A model generated the notes under the pieces. It was not told the DNA's origin. It was given only the letters and a program-made list of their open reading frames with translations, and searched no databases. From Streptomyces lincolnensis (GTDB taxonomy: Bacteria; Actinomycetota; Actinomycetes; Streptomycetales; Streptomycetaceae), in assembly GCF_021173675.1 (NCBI RefSeq), contig NZ_JAIHON010000005.1:682001-746000 (forward strand): a stretch of DNA of 64,000 nt, given 5' to 3'. The position numbers and the translations under genes were made by a program. The stretch's first letter is position 1. Every line of letters starts with the position of its first letter. Below, piece after piece: positions 22,715 through 30,786 of the stretch.

Positions 22715-24808
22715 TCACCCCCCGTCCCCCCTCCCCCGCAGCACCTCCACCAGGGCGTGCACACGCGGCGACGCCGCCAGTTCCTCCAGCGTCACCGGGC
22801 GGCCCTCCGTGTCGGCGATGGGCAGGCGCCAGTTCGGGTACTGGTCCCAGGTGCCGGGGAGGTTCTGGGGACGGCGGTCGCCGAGGCCGTCGGGGAGCCA
22901 GATGCCGATGAGGCGGGCGGGAGTGCGGAGCAGGAAGCGGTGGACGGCCTGGATCTCGGCCTCCTCGGAGGAGGTGTCGATGGCGCCGCTCGTGCCGCGG
23001 AGGAGGCCGAGCCGGGCGAGGAGGTCCAGCCACTCGCCGGTGTCCGCCGCCGCCTCGGCCCGTTCCTCGTCGAGCGAGCGGGTCAACAGGCCGAGACTGT
23101 CGCGGAGTTCGACGTGCTCGCCGGTGAGGCGGGCCGCGGTGGGCGGCAGGTCGTGGGTGGTGGCGGTGGCCAGGCAGTCGGCGCGCCAGCGGTCGGGGGG
23201 CAGGGGGCGGCCGTCGCCGTCCCAGTCCCGTTCGAACCACAGGACGGACGTGCCGAGCACCCCGCGTTCGCGCAGCGTCTCGCGTACGCCGGGCTCGACC
23301 GTGCCCAGGTCCTCGCCGATGACGAGCGCGCCGGCCCGGGACGCCTCCAGGACCAGGACGGCGAGCATGGCCTCGGCGTCGTAGTGGACGTAGGTGCCCT
23401 CGGTGGGCAGGTCGCCCTGGGGGACCCACCAGAGGCGGAACAGGCCCATGACGTGGTCGATGCGCAGGGCGCCCGCGTAGCGGAACAGGGCGCGCAGGAG
23501 CTGCCGGAAGGGGGCGTAGCCGGACTCGGCGAGACGGTCGGGGCGCCAGGGCGGCAGGCCCCAGTCCTGGCCGCGGGCGTTGAAGGCGTCCGGGGGCGCG
23601 CCCACCGACATGCCCGCCGCGAAGTGGTCCTGCTGGGCCCAGGCGTCGGCGCCGTCGGGGTGGACGCCGACCGCGAGGTCATGGATCACGCCGACCGGCA
23701 TGCCCGCCTCCCTCGCCGCGCGCTGGGCGGCGGTCAGCTGGGCCTCGGTGAGCCAGGCGAGACGGCAGTGGAAGTCGACGCGGTCCATCAGCTCCGAACG
23801 AGCGCGGGCCGTCTCGGGCGACCGGGGGTCGCGCAGCCCGGCCGGCCACCGCCGCCAGTCGGAGCCGTGCACCTCGGCGAGCGCGCACCAGGTGGCGTGG
23901 TCCTCCAGGGCCTGGCCCTGCTCGGCGAGGTGGTCGACGTAGGCGGCACGCCGGCCCGGGCCGAGAGGGACCTCGCGGACCAGTTCCAGCGCCTCCCGCT
24001 TGAGCTCCCACACGGCGTCCCGGTCGATCAGCGCGCCCTTCTCCAGCACCGATTCCCGCAGCCGGCCGGATCTGTCCAGCAGGGCCCGGACCCGCTCCCG
24101 GTCGCCGACGTGGGCGTACTCCGGAATGTCCTCGATCCGCAGGTGCACGGGGTCGGGGAAGCGGCGCGAGGAGGGGCGGTAGGGGGACGGGTCGGTGGGG
24201 GCGCCGGGGACGGCCGCGTGCAGCGGGTTGACCTGGACGAAGCCGGCGCCGAGGGCACGGCCGGCCCAGGAGGTCAGCTCGGCGAGGTCGCCGAGGTCGC
24301 CCATGCCCCAGGAGCGGTGCGAGAGCAGGGAGTAGAGCTGGACGAGGAGGCCGTAGGAGCGGCCGGGGGGTGCGGGCAGCCGGGGCGGGGCGACGATCAG
24401 GTGGGCCTCGGTGGTGCGGCCGTCGGTGGCGGTGGCGGTCAACCGGTGGACGCCGGGCGGGAGTTGGTCCGCGGTGGCGCGGGTCTCGCCCTGTTCGGTC
24501 ACGACGCGCAGGCGGGTACCGGCCGGGAGGGCGTCGAGCGCGGCGCACGGACCGCCGCTCCAGCGGACGACCGTCGGCGGCAGCAGCCGTTCTCGCAGGT
24601 CGCGCTCCCGGGTGTCGAGCGCGGCCCGTACCCCCTCGGGGCTGCCGGCGTCGACGCCCAGGGCGGCCAGCACGCGGGTGAGGGCACCGGCCGAGGCCGC
24701 GACCGTACGGTCCGGGGAGGGGCTGTAGGAGGTGGCGACGCCGTACAGCCCGGCGAGCCGGGACAGGTCCTCGCCGGGTGGCTCGGGCTGCTGCCCGGGA
24801 GCGGTCAT
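22715..24808 (-). CDS. malQ: 4-alpha-glucanotransferase (amylomaltase), GH77
   Basis: A 697-residue GH77 enzyme that moves alpha-1,4-glucan segments between maltodextrins, releasing glucose, in glycogen and maltose metabolism. Key segments are RSYGLLVQLYSLLSHRSWGMGD, LRIDHVMGLFRLWW (catalytic Asp nucleophile), GEDLGTVEP (acid/base Glu) and TTHDLPPTA (third Asp). The extra N-terminal 150 residues are usual for actinobacterial MalQ. The start is the ATG with AGG upstream. A 24-bp tandem duplication lies 28 bp before the gene. It appears monocistronic or read into the small membrane protein. Confidence 0.96.
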   Translation of the reverse strand: MTAPGQQPEPPGEDLSRLAGLYGVATSYSPSPDRTVAASAGALTRVLAALGVDAGSPEGVRAALDTRERDLRERLLPPTVVRWSGGPCAALDALPAGTRLRVVTEQGETRATADQLPPGVHRLTATATDGRTTEAHLIVAPPRLPAPPGRSYGLLVQLYSLLSHRSWGMGDLGDLAELTSWAGRALGAGFVQVNPLHAAVPGAPTDPSPYRPSSRRFPDPVHLRIEDIPEYAHVGDRERVRALLDRSGRLRESVLEKGALIDRDAVWELKREALELVREVPLGPGRRAAYVDHLAEQGQALEDHATWCALAEVHGSDWRRWPAGLRDPRSPETARARSELMDRVDFHCRLAWLTEAQLTAAQRAAREAGMPVGVIHDLAVGVHPDGADAWAQQDHFAAGMSVGAPPDAFNARGQDWGLPPWRPDRLAESGYAPFRQLLRALFRYAGALRIDHVMGLFRLWWVPQGDLPTEGTYVHYDAEAMLAVLVLEASRAGALVIGEDLGTVEPGVRETLRERGVLGTSVLWFERDWDGDGRPLPPDRWRADCLATATTHDLPPTAARLTGEHVELRDSLGLLTRSLDEERAEAAADTGEWLDLLARLGLLRGTSGAIDTSSEEAEIQAVHRFLLRTPARLIGIWLPDGLGDRRPQNLPGTWDQYPNWRLPIADTEGRPVTLEELAASPRVHALVEVLRGRGDGG

Positions 24809-24835
24809 CCAGTGCCTGCCTTTCGGATCAGGTCG

Positions 24836-24883
24836 GCCGTGCGGACAGGGCTCTGGGAAGCCGTGCGGACAAGGCTCTGGGAA
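24836..24883. repeat. 24-bp tandem direct repeat upstream of malQ
   Basis: Two abutting 24-bp units (24836-24859, 24860-24883) differ at one base; each begins GCCGTGCGGACA and ends GGCTCTGGGAA. It lies in the malQ promoter or leader, 28-75 bp before the start. Confidence 0.9.
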
Positions 24884-24902
24884 GAGATACCCCGATCCGG
24901 CC

Positions 24903-25154
24903 CTAGTGTTCCGCGGGGGCGTCGGACTCGCTGGTCAGATGGGCGGCGTCGGCGAGCGGGGGTTCGCTGGTGAGGGGTTCGGCGTCCGGGAGGGGCGGTT
25001 CGCTGGTCAGGGGCGCCTCGGCGCAGGCGCCCTCCGCGCTGAACACGCAGTAGTGCACGTCGGACGCGGCGGACGGTTCCGCCTCGGACAGGGCGGACGG
25101 GTCCGCCCAGGGTTTGGAGAGGGCCGGGAGCAGAAGGTGTGCCGATGCGGCCAC
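24903..25154 (-). CDS. Small acidic repeat protein, unknown function
   Basis: An 83-residue ORF with a very good ribosome site (AAGGAGG six bases before the GTG), which supports translation. The C-terminal half holds three copies of a degenerate unit around LTSEPPL (residues about 49-77: PLTSEPPLPDAE, PLTSEPPLADAA, HLTSES). A central VHYCVFSAEGACAEA has two cysteines. The protein is acidic, has no membrane helix and was not recognised as a family. It is divergent from the ECF sigma operon and sits behind malQ on the same strand. Confidence 0.6.
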   Translation of the reverse strand: MAASAHLLLPALSKPWADPSALSEAEPSAASDVHYCVFSAEGACAEAPLTSEPPLPDAEPLTSEPPLADAAHLTSESDAPAEH

Positions 25155-25314
25155 GGGGGCCTCCTTGTATCGAGTACGGCGGCCTACGGCCTGTCCGGCG
25201 GATCGCGCGGGACGGCGGGACAGGCCCTTGCGGGTTGTCGAAGCCCTACCCAGCGCGCGCGACGGCAGACGTGGAGAACAGAACAACGTGCCCCGCGTCA
25301 CATTTTGTTCCACC

Positions 25315-25364
25315 GTGGGGTGCGTGAACGGTGGGGTGCGTGAACCGGGCGGCCCGAGGCCGTC
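25315..25364 (+). promoter_or_regulatory. Direct repeats and candidate ECF promoter before the sigma operon
   Basis: GTGGGGTGCGTGAAC occurs at 25315-25329 and 25331-25345 (16-bp period). The second copy ends in GAAC, followed 15 nt later by CGTC (25361-25364), a plausible ECF -35/-10 pair. Transcription would then begin at or just before the GTG start, so the mRNA may be leaderless. Confidence 0.45.
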
Positions 25365-25376
25365 GATAGAGCGGGT

Positions 25377-26000
25377 GTGAGACTGTTCCGCCCCATGGGG
25401 GGCCACCGGGAGACGGACACGGCGGACGCCGAGGGCTCCGACGCGGCGCTGTTGCGGGCCGTGGCGGGCGGGGACCCGTCGGCGATGGCGGCGCTGTACG
25501 ACCGGCACGCGGGGTGGCTGCACGCGCGGCTGACCCGGCGCTGCGCGGACGCCGAGGTCGTGCGCGAGGTGCTCCAGGACACGTTCGTCACCGTCTGGCG
25601 GTCGGCGGCCGGGCATCACGGCGAGGAGGCCGGCGGCTGGCTGTGGACGATCGCCGCGCGGCGCCTGGTCGACGCGCGCCGGGCCCACGAGCGCGCCACG
25701 CGGCTCCGGGCGGCGCCGATGCAGGAGCAGCACGCCCCGGCGCCCACCGCGCCCTCGGCCGAGGACCGGGTGCTGGCCGGACTGGAGTACGGCGATGTCG
25801 GCACCGCCCTCGACCGGATCTCGCCCGAGCTGCGCGAGGTGCTGCGCGCGACCGTCGTCGACGGACTGACCACCCGCGAGGCGGCCCGGCTGCTCGGCAT
25901 CCCCGAGGGCACCGTCAAGTCCCGCGCCCTGCGCGCCCGCGCCGAACTCCGCGCCGCCCTCGCCCAGTTGAACCCGTCCCCGCTGGGAGGCCCGGCATGA
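25377..26000 (+). CDS. ECF-family RNA polymerase sigma factor
   Basis: A 207-residue ECF sigma factor. Region 2 spans about 35-100 (AALYDRHAGWLHARL, VVREVLQDTFVTVWRSA, AARRLVDARRAHERATR), and region 4 about 140-195 (LTTREAARLLGIPEGTVKSRALRAR). The GTG start has no ribosome site and may be leaderless; ATG 25395 is an alternative. Its stop overlaps the next gene's start (ATGA), and the next gene is a zinc anti-sigma protein, so the pair should form a sigma/anti-sigma switch. Three ABC-transporter genes follow in the same operon. Confidence 0.92.
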   Translation: MRLFRPMGGHRETDTADAEGSDAALLRAVAGGDPSAMAALYDRHAGWLHARLTRRCADAEVVREVLQDTFVTVWRSAAGHHGEEAGGWLWTIAARRLVDARRAHERATRLRAAPMQEQHAPAPTAPSAEDRVLAGLEYGDVGTALDRISPELREVLRATVVDGLTTREAARLLGIPEGTVKSRALRARAELRAALAQLNPSPLGGPA

Positions 26001-27001
26001 CCGACTGGCACGCCACGGACCCGCACGCCGACGACCGGCTGCACCCCACGGACCCGCACGCCGGCGACCGACCGCACTCCACCGACCCCCACACCCCCGA
26101 CCCACACGCCCCCGACTGGCACGCCCCCGACGACCTCGCCTTCCGCTACGCCGACGGCTCCCTCCCGGAAGCGGACGCCTGGTCCCTGGAGAAGCACCTG
26201 GAGCACTGCACCCCTTGCGCGTCCCGCGTGTCCCGCGCGGTGCGCGAGACGGCGGCGGGGGCGGTGCTGGCGGAGGTGAGGCAGTCGGTGCTCAGGGCTG
26301 CGCCGAAGAGCGCCCGAAAGCCTGCGCCTGCGCCCGCCCCTGCGCCTTCCCCTACCCCTGCCCGCGCCCCCGCCCCTCGCCTCGCCCGCGTCCTCTGGGC
26401 CGCCGGCCCCGCCCTGCGCGGTGCCTGGCTGTCGGCCGTGCTGATCGTGGCCGTCGGGGCGGTCGTCCTGGCGTACGGGGCCGGGTACACGGGGGCGCGG
26501 CCGCTGCTGCTGGCGGTGGCGCCGGTCGTGCCGGTGATCGGGGTGGCGCTGTCCTACGGGGCGTACGCCGACCCGCTGCACGAGATCACGGCGTCGACGC
26601 CGTCCGCGGGGCTGCGGCTGGTGCTGGTGCGGGCGGCGGCCGTACTGGTGGTGAGTCTGCCGCTGCTGACGCTGGCCGGGGTGCTGGTGCCGTCGTCGGG
26701 TGCGCCGGGCGCGGCGGCATGGCTGCTGCCGGGGCTCGCGCTGACGCTGGCCTCGCTGGCCCTGGCCGGGTACGTCGGCTGCCCGGCGGCGACGGCCGTG
26801 ACGGGCGGCGGCTGGCTGTGCGCGGTCCTCGCCCCGGCGCTCGCCGCTCCCGGCGGCCGTCTCACGGCACGGCTGGCCGACCAGCTCGCCACCGTCCTGG
26901 ACGGGGCCCCGGCCCAGGGCGCCTGGGCGGCGGCGGCCGTCCTGAGCGCCGTCGCGCTGGCCGTCCGCCGTCCCGCCTACGACCACCTGGGCAGGCCGTG
27001 A
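25997..27001 (+). CDS. Zinc-binding membrane anti-sigma factor with His/Asp-rich N-terminus
   Basis: A 334-residue protein overlapping the sigma gene. Residues 67-74 carry the ZAS-type motif His67-x3-Cys71-x2-Cys74 (HLEHCTPC), typical of anti-sigma factors that hold an ECF sigma at the membrane. Residues 1-45 are unusual: repeated Asp-Pro-His-Ala-type units (seven or so) that could bind Zn, Ni or Cu. An Ala/Pro linker (about 98-125) leads to about six membrane helices (residues 140-325), more than the single helix of most anti-sigmas. The final stop overlaps a possible GTG of the ABC gene. Anti-sigma function is inferred from motif and position. Confidence 0.85.
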   Translation: MTDWHATDPHADDRLHPTDPHAGDRPHSTDPHTPDPHAPDWHAPDDLAFRYADGSLPEADAWSLEKHLEHCTPCASRVSRAVRETAAGAVLAEVRQSVLRAAPKSARKPAPAPAPAPSPTPARAPAPRLARVLWAAGPALRGAWLSAVLIVAVGAVVLAYGAGYTGARPLLLAVAPVVPVIGVALSYGAYADPLHEITASTPSAGLRLVLVRAAAVLVVSLPLLTLAGVLVPSSGAPGAAAWLLPGLALTLASLALAGYVGCPAATAVTGGGWLCAVLAPALAAPGGRLTARLADQLATVLDGAPAQGAWAAAAVLSAVALAVRRPAYDHLGRP

Positions 27002-27048
27002 GCGCCTCCGCGCCGCCCGCCTGCCTCCCATCCACTCCTGGAGAACCG

Positions 27049-27837
27049 TTGAGCACGATACGAGTGGCCGGGCTGCGCGTCCGGCACCGCAGAACCGTCG
27101 CCCTGGACTCGGTGGACCTCGACCTCGGCCCGGGGGTGCACGGTCTGCTCGGTCCGAACGGCGCCGGCAAGACCTCGCTGATCCGGGTCCTGGCCACGGT
27201 CGCCGCGCCCACCGGGGGCCGCGTGGAGCTGCTCGGGGACGACGTCCGGGACCGCCGGCACAGGTCGGCCGTACGGCGGCGGCTGGGGTATCTGCCGCAG
27301 GAGTTCGGCTACTACCCGGGGTTCACGGTGCGGGAGTTCGTGGCGTATGTGGCCTGGCTGAAGGAGATGCCCGCCGCGCAGGTCCCGGCCGCCGTGGAGC
27401 GGGCCGTGGAGCGGGTCGGTCTCGCCGAGCGGGTCGACGCGAAGGTGAAGACGCTGTCCGGCGGCATGGTCCGCCGCGTCGGCATCGCCCAGGCCATCGT
27501 CAACGAGCCCGACGTGCTGCTGCTCGACGAACCGACGGCCGGTCTCGACCCGGAGCAGCGTGTGGAGTTCCGGGCGCTGCTGCGCGAGCTGGGCACCGCC
27601 ACCACGGTCGTCGTCTCCACCCACCTGGTGGAGGACGTGGCCGCGGCCTGCACGGAGGTCACGCTGGTCGAGGCGGGCCGGATCGCGTACCGCGGCACGC
27701 CCCCGGCCCTCGCCGAGCTGGGCGAGTCGGCGGGCGGTGCCGGCGACAACCCGATCGAGCGCGGCTACACGGCGGCCCTGCGCACCCACCGCGCGGCAGC
27801 CCTGGAAGAGGCAGCCCTGGAAGAGGTCGCGCGATGA
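27049..27837 (+). CDS. ABC transporter ATP-binding protein
   Basis: A 262-residue ABC-2-type ATPase. Walker A is GPNGAGKTS, the Q-loop is YLPQEFGYYPGFT, the signature is LSGGM, Walker B is LLLDEPTAGLD, and the switch His is in VVSTHLVED. The C-terminal 40 residues are not part of the core fold. The TTG start has GGAG six bases upstream; a GTG at 26998, overlapping the anti-sigma stop, would add 17 residues. It should power the two membrane proteins that follow, and the sigma pair ahead suggests a stress-induced exporter. Confidence 0.92.
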   Translation: MSTIRVAGLRVRHRRTVALDSVDLDLGPGVHGLLGPNGAGKTSLIRVLATVAAPTGGRVELLGDDVRDRRHRSAVRRRLGYLPQEFGYYPGFTVREFVAYVAWLKEMPAAQVPAAVERAVERVGLAERVDAKVKTLSGGMVRRVGIAQAIVNEPDVLLLDEPTAGLDPEQRVEFRALLRELGTATTVVVSTHLVEDVAAACTEVTLVEAGRIAYRGTPPALAELGESAGGAGDNPIERGYTAALRTHRAAALEEAALEEVAR

Positions 27838-29162
27838 CCCTCGTAGCGGAGCGCACGCACGCGCCCCACCCCCTGCGCGGCGAGGTCGTGCACGGCTTCG
27901 GACCGTGGGCCGGGGCCGCCGTCCTGCTCACCCTCGCGATCGCACTGGCGGCCAGCCTGGACCAGTGGCAGGGCGGCTGGGCGGAGACCCGCGAGCAGCT
28001 GCACACCGCGGCCACTCTGCTCGGCGCCCCACTGGCCCTGGCCGCCGGTTGCCGGCACGGCGGACGCGAGCGCCGACGCCGTACCGAAGAACTGATGGCG
28101 TCGGCCGCGCGCGGCCCGCTCGCCCGGCTGCTGGCCTCCGCGCTGCCCCTGGCGCTGTGGGTGGTCGCCGGATACGCGGGCGCGGTCGTGCTCGCCTGGC
28201 TCGCCACCTGGTACTGCTCCATGGGCGACGGCCCGTACCCGGTCGCCGTCCTCACGGACGCGGTGGTCCTGGCGTCCGCCGTCCTCGTGGGCCAGGTGGT
28301 GGGGCGGCTGGTGGCGTGGCGGCTGGCGGCGCCGCTGCTGGCGGTGGGGGCGTACGCCGTCCTCGGTGTGCTGTCGTACGACGGTCAGGACGCCCTCGGC
28401 CATCTGTCGCCGGTGGTCGACGGGACGACCGACGACGTGCCGGTGTGGTGGCAGCCGGTGGCGATGACGGTGTGGACGGGCGGCCTCGCGGTCACCGCGG
28501 TGATGGCCCACGCGGCCCGCCGCCGTCGGTTCGCCGTGCTGCCGCTGGCCGCTGCGGCCGCCGCGGGCGCGTTGCTGGTGCAGACCGACAACGCCGGGCT
28601 GTGGCACACCGGCGCTCTCGCCGACCGCCAGGTGTGCGACACCTCCACCACTCCGCAGATCTGCGTCAACGCCCGCTACGGAGATCTCCTGCCGCAGGTC
28701 ACGGACGCCCTGTCCGGACTCACCGGCCGTCTGGAGGGCGTACGGAACCTACCGGTCCGGTTCGAGGACCGGCCCGGCGAACCGCGTCGGGACGAGGCCC
28801 AGCTGCCGATGCTCGCGCCGATCGGCCGGAGCGTCGTACGCGGTGAACTCACCGAACCGCGGCGGTACGCGTGGGAGGCCGGGATGGCGTTGTACGGCCG
28901 GGCGTACTGCTCCGTCGAGGAGACACGGGACTGGGACCCGGTCGACAACGCCGTGGAGCACTATCTGGCACCCATTCCGAAGCAGGCGTACTTCGACGAG
29001 CAGTTGGCGGAGGGGAGCGCGGCCGACCGGGACCGCCTGGAGGCCCGGCTCGCGGCCCGCGCCCGGCTGGAGGCGATGGGCGAGGCGGAGCGCCGGGCCT
29101 GGCTGTCGGAGTACTTCGCGACGGTGGACCGGTGCGACGGGCGGGGGGTGCCGACCCTGTGA
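27834..29162 (+). CDS. ABC-2-like membrane protein with large C-terminal soluble domain
   Basis: A 442-residue protein whose ATG overlaps the ATPase stop (ATGA). About six membrane helices fill residues 25-245 (GPWAGAAVLLTLAIALAASL, LASALPLALWVVAGYAGAVVLAWL and others). A soluble domain of about 190 residues follows (ADRQVCDTSTTPQICVNARYGDLLPQV...), with cysteines that could pair outside the cell. It is the probable permease partner of the ATPase. Substrate unknown. Confidence 0.8.
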   Translation: MTLVAERTHAPHPLRGEVVHGFGPWAGAAVLLTLAIALAASLDQWQGGWAETREQLHTAATLLGAPLALAAGCRHGGRERRRRTEELMASAARGPLARLLASALPLALWVVAGYAGAVVLAWLATWYCSMGDGPYPVAVLTDAVVLASAVLVGQVVGRLVAWRLAAPLLAVGAYAVLGVLSYDGQDALGHLSPVVDGTTDDVPVWWQPVAMTVWTGGLAVTAVMAHAARRRRFAVLPLAAAAAAGALLVQTDNAGLWHTGALADRQVCDTSTTPQICVNARYGDLLPQVTDALSGLTGRLEGVRNLPVRFEDRPGEPRRDEAQLPMLAPIGRSVVRGELTEPRRYAWEAGMALYGRAYCSVEETRDWDPVDNAVEHYLAPIPKQAYFDEQLAEGSAADRDRLEARLAARARLEAMGEAERRAWLSEYFATVDRCDGRGVPTL

Positions 29163-29779
29163 CCGCTCTCCTCGGCGCACGAACCGCCACCCCGCTCGCC
29201 GGCCCGCTCCTGTACGCCCGCTCGCGTGCCGTCCCGCGCGCCCTCGTCGTGCTCCTCGCTTCGGCCGGTCTCGCGGTGTGGGCGGCGCACGGTCTGGACG
29301 CCTACGTGGATCCGTCACGCCGGGTGCCGGTGGTGGCGCTGACCCCGCTGTTCACGTCCGCGGTGATCGGGACGAGCCTGTACACCGCCTCCGACGAGCT
29401 GGACCGTACGGCGGTGCGGCCCTGGTGGCGGCTGCGGGCCGTCCATCTGCTGACCCTCTCGGCACTCACCGCGGGGCTGCTGTCCCTCGCTGTGCTGGGG
29501 CATCCGTCGGTGTTCGGTCCGCCCGCGATGGTCCGCAACACGCTCGGTACGACGGGGCTGACGGCCGCCGCGGCGGCGCTGCTCGGCGCCCGGCTGAGCT
29601 GGCTGCCGGCCTTCGCCTACGTCAGCGCGGTGTACGTGGGGGCGGCGAGCGCGCACGGACGGCTGGTCACCGTGTGGGCCTGGCCGATGCAGCCGGACGG
29701 CGGGGCGGGCGCGTGGGCGGCGGCGGCCGCCTTCGTGGTGGGCGGTGGGCTGTACGTGGTGCGAGGGGCGCGGCCCTGA
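29159..29779 (+). CDS. Small membrane protein, last gene of the ABC operon
   Basis: A 206-residue protein with about five or six hydrophobic helices and no recognised domain. Its GTG overlaps the upstream stop (GTGA), so it is translationally coupled to the ABC operon and probably forms part of the transporter's membrane component. A strong hairpin terminator follows at 29827-29858. Confidence 0.75.
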   Translation: MTALLGARTATPLAGPLLYARSRAVPRALVVLLASAGLAVWAAHGLDAYVDPSRRVPVVALTPLFTSAVIGTSLYTASDELDRTAVRPWWRLRAVHLLTLSALTAGLLSLAVLGHPSVFGPPAMVRNTLGTTGLTAAAAALLGARLSWLPAFAYVSAVYVGAASAHGRLVTVWAWPMQPDGGAGAWAAAAAFVVGGGLYVVRGARP

Positions 29780-29826
29780 GAACCCTGGGACGGCACGCTG
29801 GGACGGGCTCCCCATAGGCATGCTGA

Positions 29827-29858
29827 GAGGGGCTCCACGTACCGGACGTGGGCCCCTC
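29827..29858. terminator. Bidirectional terminator between the ABC operon and HNH gene
   Basis: GAGGGGC pairs with GCCCCTC and CCACGT with ACGTGG, leaving a 5-nt loop and one bulged T: 13 paired bases. It separates two convergent units. Confidence 0.85.
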
Positions 29859-29909
29859 GACGGCACCGGGTGCGCGCGGGCGGCGCCGGGTATGCGAAAG
29901 CCCGGAGTC

Positions 29910-30446
29910 TCAGGCGGAAATGCCGTCGATCCGGGCCAGAGCGTCGTCCGCGCCGAACGGCTGCAAGTACGGCAACCAGCGCGGGTCCCGATGGCCGGTC
30001 CCGATGATGCGCCAGGCCAGGCCGGTGGGTGGGGCGGGTTTGTGGCGCAGCCGCCAGCCGATCTCGACGAGATGACGGTCGGCCTTGACGTGGTTGCAGC
30101 GCCGGCACGAGGCGACGACGTTGTCCCAGACGTGCTTGCCCCCGCGGCTGCGCGGGATGACGTGGTCGACGCTGGTTGCGACGCCACCGCAGTACATGCA
30201 CCGGCCCCCGTCACGGGCGAACAGCGCCCGCCGGGTCAGAGGAACGGGCCCCCGATAGGGAACCCGGACGAATCGCTTGAGCCGGACCACGCTGGGTGCG
30301 GGGACTGTGACGGTCGCGCTGTGCATGAAGGCGCCGGACTCCTCTAGGCACACGGCCTTGTTCTCCAGGACGAGGATGAGCGCGCGGCGGAGCGGTACGA
30401 CGCCGAGCGGCTCGTACGACGCGTTGAGGACCAGGACGTGCGGCAC
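29910..30446 (-). CDS. HNH endonuclease family protein
   Basis: A 178-residue HNH nuclease-like protein. The core is CMYCGG, then VDHVIPRSRGGKHVWDNVVASCRRCNHVKADR, giving both zinc Cys pairs (CxxC, CxxC) and the catalytic His-Asn-His arrangement. The N-terminal half (VLNASYEPLGVVPLRRALILVL) is typical of the actinobacterial single-domain group. The start is a GTG with GGAGG six bases upstream. Such proteins cleave or nick DNA; the biological role in this conserved chromosomal group is not known to me. Confidence 0.9.
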   Translation of the reverse strand: MPHVLVLNASYEPLGVVPLRRALILVLENKAVCLEESGAFMHSATVTVPAPSVVRLKRFVRVPYRGPVPLTRRALFARDGGRCMYCGGVATSVDHVIPRSRGGKHVWDNVVASCRRCNHVKADRHLVEIGWRLRHKPAPPTGLAWRIIGTGHRDPRWLPYLQPFGADDALARIDGISA

Positions 30447-30786
30447 GGATGCCTCCTTGGGCGTCGGCGGCGCGTGGCTCGCGCCGGGACGATTCGTAGT
30501 CAGTCTCCCCTCATGCCTGGTGGAAGCGCCACCATGTCCCGGTAACGGGCTGGGAGTGTTTTCGACCACATCTGCTTCATTCCCAGGATCATGAGCAGTT
30601 CATCCCACCCTTACATCCCCAGGTGGGCGCGTTCTCTCCCTCGAACATTGCAACGATCCCCACACGATGCCCCGATAGTGTGGTGGAGCTGCCCCACCGG
30701 TGACCTTTTCGTGACCTTGAAGACCGACGTACGACCGACCGACGTACGACCTGTGGGGCGGACCGCCGCACCTGGAGGTACCCGCC
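30447..30786. other. 340-bp intergenic region, HNH gene to mscS-like gene
   Basis: No gene seen. Content in order: small hairpins near 30510-30550 (CCCGGTAACGGG among them); a hairpin CCACAC/GTGTGG at 30660-30683 that shares 2 nt with an alternative pair GGTGG/CCACC (30682-30698); two GTGACCTT copies 11 bp apart (30700-30707, 30711-30718), read as GGTCAC repeats on the minus strand; and a perfect 15-bp tandem repeat (30722-30751). Both divergent promoters must lie here. Confidence 0.6.
30722..30751. repeat. Perfect 15-bp tandem repeat
   Basis: GACCGACGTACGACC occurs twice with no spacer, ending 35 bp before the mscS-like start. Each unit holds a CGTACG palindrome, so this may be a paired operator. 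Confidence 0.85.

Noticed and set aside
30560..30786. A riboswitch (for example c-di-AMP type) before the mscS-like gene.
   Set aside because: The conserved core elements of the ydaO class were not found; only simple hairpins and repeats are present.
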